A DNA stretch of 9,186 nt from Candidatus Thorarchaeota archaeon. GTDB taxonomy: Archaea > Asgardarchaeota > Thorarchaeia > Thorarchaeales > Thorarchaeaceae. The stretch is from positions 1 through 9,186 of the forward strand of contig JAEORN010000032.1 of the NCBI GenBank assembly GCA_016840825.1, written 5' to 3'. Each line of letters begins with the position of its first letter. Positions within the stretch are counted from its first letter, which is position 1. The position numbers and the translations under genes were made by a program. This document shows, piece by piece, positions 4,761 through 9,186 of the stretch. The notes beneath the pieces are model-generated. The model saw only the letters and a list, made by a program, of their open reading frames with translations. It did no database searches and was not told the origin of the DNA.

Positions 4761-6644
4761 CTAGAACACAAAGTCGTCCATCATCATGGTATCTGCACCT
4801 CTTGCAACCTGATATGCAGGTTGTAGCATCTCAGAAGAGCTCTTCTTAGTGAATCGCAGAGGGGCATTTGTCTGAGTCACTAATCCCATATCCACAAAAT
4901 CTTGGAGGTATAATGGCAACTCGATCTCACTAAAGTATGTCTTTAAGTCGTCGTAAGTTACCTCCTCCTTCTGCTCTAGAAGCCTTAGTACCGGTTGAGC
5001 AATCGTTTCTAATCGTTGCATAAGATACTGTTCCATCAGTTGTAAGATGTCCTCTATCTCCTCTCGCGTTCTTGATCCTTCAATCAAATTCGTGAAGATT
5101 CTCTTGAAGAAACTTGGATTGAACTCAAGAGCCTGTGCTGTGGACTCTCTGAGAGGTACTTCCCGATTCAGAAGGACCTCAATGTTTGCTAGGCGTCGGA
5201 TACCTGGCATTAGGAAGACAATCGCAAACCTATGATCTTCCTTGGTATGTATTGCTTTGTAGGACTTGTTTATGAGATCTTTAGCGAAGACGTAGTTCAG
5301 AAAGACTAGACTCTCAAGATCACGTTCTCCGACATCGTGAACATCCTCAAAGATGTCAAAGATTGTATCATCGCGAGTGAAGAGAACCTTGCTCTTTGAA
5401 ACGTATGAGTTGAATACACTTCCATCACGTCTCCGGTTAGCGAGCTTCCGGAATGTGTCTCTTGGTAAAACGAACACATCAAATGAAACATCTTTCTCGA
5501 TAAAGCCTCGGTAATCTCTGTATGGTTCGTCTTTCGTAACCACGATTGCATCAATATCCGACTTCTCCCAAACTTGATCATATGATAGACTACCACCTAG
5601 CGCGACTGTCAGTACATATTCGTCCGATTTCGCTCGCTCTACAAAGGCATCAATAGCATTCTGATAATCTGCGTGTACTCGTTCCCGCTCAACTGGTGCA
5701 GGGCCTACGAGTGTTGGTATTACCTTGCTTCCATCGAACGAGTCCCAGCTAAAATGGTATTGAGCCTCCGCATATTCTACGATTCCTTTCTTCATGAGCT
5801 TGACAGGAGTGACTGTTCGTCTGAGAATACGCCGTCTATGTAGATGAGTTAGATCTACCAAGAAGGGGAATCCTCTTTGGCCAAGACGCACCATTAGATC
5901 CGTTTGCGAAGTAGTCCCTCCTTGTTCAGAGATATAGTCAAGCACTGGTTTATAGACGATCATGTCCAACGAGTCCATAAACTCGTATACTTTCTTCAGC
6001 GCGTAGTCCAGGGACTCATCTGTCAACTCATTCGCAATCAGACCGTCATAGACTTGAGAATAGAGTTCAGGTTCGAACTCTCTCCCTTTTAGAATGACCT
6101 CTCTTGGAGGAAAGACATCATTGATGTAGCAAAGCAAGTATCCCAATTCACTCAACGCGTGAATGAGAAAGTGGAAACTATGAGCAATGTCTTTCTTGAT
6201 GTAGAGATACTTCTCCGCCTTTGATAGATCATACAGTGTGGCAAGATGATAGAGAATCTGTAGATACTCTCTGTCTCTCTTACCAACATTCAACGACATC
6301 CCCTTATAGAACTCGGTGAATGAACAATCACGAGAAAAGACAAGCTTGCCAAAAGAGAGGACTTGTAGCATCCCCCTTCCATGTGCAGATTGTATTCTTC
6401 TCATGAATTCATCGCGATTGTATATCTCAGCATCGATGGGAATACCATACTCAATCATTCTAGTTGTTCTATGATGTCCCTCATCAGTGATGACATACAT
6501 GTTGATATTGGAACGTTCTGTGACCTCATCATATGCCATGCTACCATAGAGTACCATAGCAAGAACTCGTCTGTCCTGCCTTGCACGTTCGATGAAGCTT
6601 GTTAGTGCATCATCATATCGCTTCCTTACTTGTGGGTCTTCCAT
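4761..6644 (-). CDS. Tandem nucleotidyltransferase-fold protein, first active site degenerate
   Basis: A 627-residue protein made of two homologous halves (about 1-315 and 318-627). Each half has a polymerase-beta-like nucleotidyltransferase (NTase) domain, a helical segment like the C-terminal part of kanamycin-type NTases or HEPN bundles, and a short winged-helix-like end. Half 1 has LYGSMAYDEVTERSNINMYV: the Gly-Ser motif is kept (G34-S35) but the metal-binding Asp-x-Asp is Asn46-x-Asn48, although a third acidic site near D71 remains. Half 2 has LGGSLSYDQVWEKSDIDAIV: G351-S352, D363-x-D365 and a third Asp at D389 (SFDVFV), a complete site. Half 2 could therefore transfer a nucleotide to an unknown acceptor, while half 1 may bind substrate or regulate. 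ATG 6644 was chosen because AGGAGGTG precedes it by 6 nt; an upstream GTG (6653) lies inside that site. The gene follows uvrA by 17 nt, so it is cotranscribed with it. The exact family and substrate are not known to me. Confidence 0.85.
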   Translation of the reverse strand: MEDPQVRKRYDDALTSFIERARQDRRVLAMVLYGSMAYDEVTERSNINMYVITDEGHHRTTRMIEYGIPIDAEIYNRDEFMRRIQSAHGRGMLQVLSFGKLVFSRDCSFTEFYKGMSLNVGKRDREYLQILYHLATLYDLSKAEKYLYIKKDIAHSFHFLIHALSELGYLLCYINDVFPPREVILKGREFEPELYSQVYDGLIANELTDESLDYALKKVYEFMDSLDMIVYKPVLDYISEQGGTTSQTDLMVRLGQRGFPFLVDLTHLHRRRILRRTVTPVKLMKKGIVEYAEAQYHFSWDSFDGSKVIPTLVGPAPVERERVHADYQNAIDAFVERAKSDEYVLTVALGGSLSYDQVWEKSDIDAIVVTKDEPYRDYRGFIEKDVSFDVFVLPRDTFRKLANRRRDGSVFNSYVSKSKVLFTRDDTIFDIFEDVHDVGERDLESLVFLNYVFAKDLINKSYKAIHTKEDHRFAIVFLMPGIRRLANIEVLLNREVPLRESTAQALEFNPSFFKRIFTNLIEGSRTREEIEDILQLMEQYLMQRLETIAQPVLRLLEQKEEVTYDDLKTYFSEIELPLYLQDFVDMGLVTQTNAPLRFTKKSSSEMLQPAYQVARGADTMMMDDFVF

Positions 6645-6650
6645 CTGCAA

Positions 6651-6658
6651 CACCTCCT
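6651..6658 (-). promoter_or_regulatory. Strong ribosome binding site deciding the nucleotidyltransferase start
   Basis: Minus-strand AGGAGGTG, a near-perfect Shine-Dalgarno sequence, lies between the uvrA stop (TAG, 6665-6663) and ATG 6644, with a 6-nt spacer. It rules out GTG 6653, which is inside it, and shows that this gene is translated independently on the uvrA message. Confidence 0.75.
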
Positions 6659-6662
6659 GTGT

Positions 6663-9186
6663 CTAGGAAGACTCCACTGCCTTCTGGAGGAACTGGCCAG
6701 TATACGATTGCTCACACTTGATGATATCCTCTACTGTACCTTGGGCGATGATCTCACCACCTTCAGCACCGCCTTCTGGACCTAAGTCAATGATATAGTC
6801 AGCTGACTTGATGACATCCATGTGGTGTTCGATTACTATGACTGTGTTTCCTGCGTCGACGAGCTTGTGGATGGTCTTCAGAAGCATCTGGATATCCTCC
6901 ATGTGAAGCCCAACTGTTGGCTCATCCATAATGTAGAGGTTATCCTTTAGTCGCTTCAGCTTCCCGAGTTCCTTGGCAAGTTTGATACGTTGACTCTCAC
7001 CACCACTCAAGGTGGGTGCTGGTTGTCCAAGTTTGAGGTAGCCTAAGCCTAGGTCCATCATAGTCTTCGTCTTATGGCGTATCAGACGTGTTTCTTTGAA
7101 GAATTCGTTCGCTTCCTCAACAGTCATGTTCATGACATCACCCATGTTCTTTCCGTTGTATCTAATCTCTAGAACTTCTTCTGAGAATCTCGCTCCCTTA
7201 CATACAGGACAGACGGTCTGGATGTCTGGCATGTATTGTAGCTCGATACGTACGAGACCTTCACCGTTACATTCCGCACAGCGTCCTTCAGTCGAGTTAA
7301 AGCTGAATCTACCTATTGAATAGCCTCTATCCTTGGCCTCAGGGGTATCAGTGAAGAGTTGTCTTACCTTATTGAAGAACCCGACATAGGTCATGGGTGT
7401 AGATCGTGAATGTCTTCCTATCGGTGACTGGTCTACTATTCGCACATCCACTATGTTCTCAATTCCTTCAAGGCGGTCCAGTTTACCCGGGATCACCCGA
7501 GGGTCTCTCATATCATGTAGCAGCTTGTTGCCTAGTACATCTTCAATCAATGTACTCTTGCCGCTCCCACTGACTCCTGTTATACAGATGAACACGCCCA
7601 ATGGAAACTCCACATCAATCTCCTTCAGATTATTCTCGCTTGCGCCAAATACCTTCAGCTTCTTGCCATTGGGTGCACGTGCTTTGCCCAGATAGGGAAT
7701 CTGCTTCTTTCCAGTGAGGTACTGACCCGTCAAGAACTGTGGATTATGAAGAATCTCTTCGTACGATCCTTGGGCGACTATCTCACCACCATGAACTCCT
7801 GGTCCAGGTCCAAGCTCTATGATGATGTCCGCTTGCTTGATAGTTTCTAGGTCATGCTCGATGACGATTACCGAGTTCCCGGTATCCCTCAATCGCTTCA
7901 GAATGTCAATGATTCTGTTGCTGTCCCGCATGTGCAGGCCGATTGAGGGTTCATCCAGCACGTATAGCATACCCATTAGCTCAGAACCGAGTTGTGTGGA
8001 TAGTTTGATTCGTTGAGCTTCTCCCGCGGACAAGGTCCGTGCTCTTCGATTGAGTCGAAGATAGTAGAGACCTATGTCCTCAAGAAGTTGGATGCGCTTT
8101 CGTAGCTCTCCAATCACTTGATTGCCCGCCTTCTCCCTCTCCTTGGGCACCTTAATGGAGTCTACGAATTCGAGGAGATGGTTAATGAAGTACTCTCCCA
8201 ATTCGTCAATATTCTTTCCTTCGACTGTGACTAGCACTCGTTGTGGTATGAGCTTCCTTCCTTGACAATCTGGGCAGAGGTTCTCTGCCATTATCTTACG
8301 ATACCACTCATATCGTTCACCCTTCTTTCGGTCGTTCCTATACCACCTGTCTATCGAGTTGCAGATGCCTCCATACTTGACTTTCTGTCCACAAGAGCGA
8401 TGTCGGTACTTGTTAGGCCAGTCAGGAGGTTCTTGGAGGACAAACTCATCCTCGACTCCAAAAAAGAGCTGATGACGAGCATCTTCAGGTATCTCTTCAA
8501 AGGGAGTATCGATATCGAATCCGAGATGTTCTCCTATGCTAAACATCCAGTACTTGGGATACCAAGCCAATGCTCCCTTCCTAATCGTCTTCTTTGGATC
8601 TATGATCATTAGACGAGGGTCTGCTTTCAGTAGCGTTCCTACGCCTAAACAGGTGGGACACGAGTGGTCTGGTAGGTTTGGTGAGAATGCTCCAGGTAGA
8701 AGCTTGTGCATGATGATATGATGTTTCTTACATCCAAAGTCACCGTAGAACTTCTGGCGGATGTCTGCTGGGACTGATTCATCTACCTCAAACCTGATGA
8801 ATCCACTTCCAACATTATTAGCATTCTCTATTGATATTGCAAATTGATGATACAGGTCCCTCTTGATGATGATACGATCTACCAAGACCTCTATTCGATA
8901 GTCCTTGTCCTCGTCAAGTTCGATCTTGTCATTGATGCTATATGCCACATCATCGACTCTGATTCGCTTGTATCCCTTCTGTCGTATATCATCGAAGAGG
9001 AAGGGATAGTCTTCATCATAGATCTTGTTCACAGGAGCAAGTATCTCCACACTTGTCCCCTCTGGCAAGGTCATGAGGTGATCAACAATTTGGTTTGCAT
9101 TACGTGTGTGGACCTGCTTATTGCAGTATGGACAATGCGCTTCACCTAGCACTGAGAAGAGGATTCTCATGTAGCTTGAGATATCA
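6663..9186 (-). CDS. uvrA: UvrA, excinuclease ABC subunit A (5' end beyond right edge)
   Basis: The damage-recognition ATPase of nucleotide excision repair; the UvrA dimer loads UvrB on damaged DNA in the cytoplasm. About 840 residues are visible. The frame stays open through the edge (DISSY before MRILFSVLGEAHCPYC, matching the family's EIYDYLRLLFARIG), so the Met at 9170 is internal and the first Walker A, about 100 residues, is missing from the window. Counting from that Met: the UvrB-binding region is about 20-125; the first zinc module uses C171-x-x-C174 and C299-x-x-C302; signature I is LSAGEAQRI (380-388, usually LSGGE); Walker B is LYVLDEPSIGLH (402-413). The second Walker A is GVSGSGKST (532-540); the second zinc finger is C631/C634/C654/C657; signature II is LSGGESQRI (721-729); and Walker B is LYIMDEPTVGLH (745-756). 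The total would be about the normal 940 residues. UvrA in archaea is generally regarded as acquired from bacteria. uvrB and uvrC are not in this window. Confidence 0.96.
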   Translation of the reverse strand, partial: DISSYMRILFSVLGEAHCPYCNKQVHTRNANQIVDHLMTLPEGTSVEILAPVNKIYDEDYPFLFDDIRQKGYKRIRVDDVAYSINDKIELDEDKDYRIEVLVDRIIIKRDLYHQFAISIENANNVGSGFIRFEVDESVPADIRQKFYGDFGCKKHHIIMHKLLPGAFSPNLPDHSCPTCLGVGTLLKADPRLMIIDPKKTIRKGALAWYPKYWMFSIGEHLGFDIDTPFEEIPEDARHQLFFGVEDEFVLQEPPDWPNKYRHRSCGQKVKYGGICNSIDRWYRNDRKKGERYEWYRKIMAENLCPDCQGRKLIPQRVLVTVEGKNIDELGEYFINHLLEFVDSIKVPKEREKAGNQVIGELRKRIQLLEDIGLYYLRLNRRARTLSAGEAQRIKLSTQLGSELMGMLYVLDEPSIGLHMRDSNRIIDILKRLRDTGNSVIVIEHDLETIKQADIIIELGPGPGVHGGEIVAQGSYEEILHNPQFLTGQYLTGKKQIPYLGKARAPNGKKLKVFGASENNLKEIDVEFPLGVFICITGVSGSGKSTLIEDVLGNKLLHDMRDPRVIPGKLDRLEGIENIVDVRIVDQSPIGRHSRSTPMTYVGFFNKVRQLFTDTPEAKDRGYSIGRFSFNSTEGRCAECNGEGLVRIELQYMPDIQTVCPVCKGARFSEEVLEIRYNGKNMGDVMNMTVEEANEFFKETRLIRHKTKTMMDLGLGYLKLGQPAPTLSGGESQRIKLAKELGKLKRLKDNLYIMDEPTVGLHMEDIQMLLKTIHKLVDAGNTVIVIEHHMDVIKSADYIIDLGPEGGAEGGEIIAQGTVEDIIKCEQSYTGQFLQKAVESS

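Noticed and set aside
4391..4771. 126-residue form of the TIGR04076 protein from TTG 4771
   Set aside because: It overlaps the upstream gene, lacks a good ribosome binding site, and adds 25 residues not typical of the family; ATG 4696 has GGAG at 8 nt.
4761..6653. Nucleotidyltransferase gene start at GTG 6653
   Set aside because: This GTG is part of the AGGAGGTG Shine-Dalgarno that serves ATG 6644.
9168..9170. UvrA start at the Met codon 9168-9170
   Set aside because: The frame stays open to the edge with family-like residues before it, and the first Walker A must lie upstream, so this Met is internal.

Overview
This window looks archaeal. Supported genes have TATA-like boxes about 27 nt upstream of inferred starts, one of them leaderless. 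There is a membrane-anchored winged-helix regulator of an archaeal type and a secreted subtilase-like protein with a C-terminal membrane anchor. Base composition is moderate, roughly 40-45% GC by eye. The mix of bacterial-type genes (uvrA, PhnB-like VOC) with archaeal regulators and surface proteins would fit a mesophilic archaeon such as an Asgard (Thor- or Loki-like) lineage. That placement is an inference; nothing here proves it.

Left part, + strand (1-2513). The 3' end of an unidentified gene runs off the left edge and is followed by a hairpin plus T-run that looks like a terminator. Next is a signal-peptide-bearing, membrane-anchored subtilisin-like protein. It keeps the catalytic His, Ser and oxyanion Asn but has Gly where the catalytic Asp should be. 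After it comes a two-domain PhnB-like VOC protein. Its reading frame clearly extends upstream of the first ATG, and the only start that fits the Shine-Dalgarno sequence is an ACG codon.

Middle part, - strand (2627-4329). A 96-residue beta-rich protein has a likely leaderless promoter. Upstream of it lie a DUF7347/ArnR-like winged-helix regulator with two C-terminal membrane helices and a promoter flanked by direct repeats, and then an unidentified multi-pass membrane protein. These three appear to be separate transcription units or loosely coupled ones.

Right part, - strand (4391-9186). uvrA (5' end beyond the right edge) is followed after 17 nt by a 627-residue protein made of two tandem nucleotidyltransferase/helical/winged-helix-like halves. 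The first half has lost its catalytic acidic pair and the second retains it. A TIGR04076-type small protein follows after a perfect 8-bp hairpin. uvrA and the tandem nucleotidyltransferase gene almost certainly share a transcript, which suggests a role in DNA damage or nucleic acid metabolism, but the function of the second gene is unknown.

No gene-free stretch exceeds 300 bases. I saw no tRNA, rRNA, CRISPR array, insertion sequence or origin.
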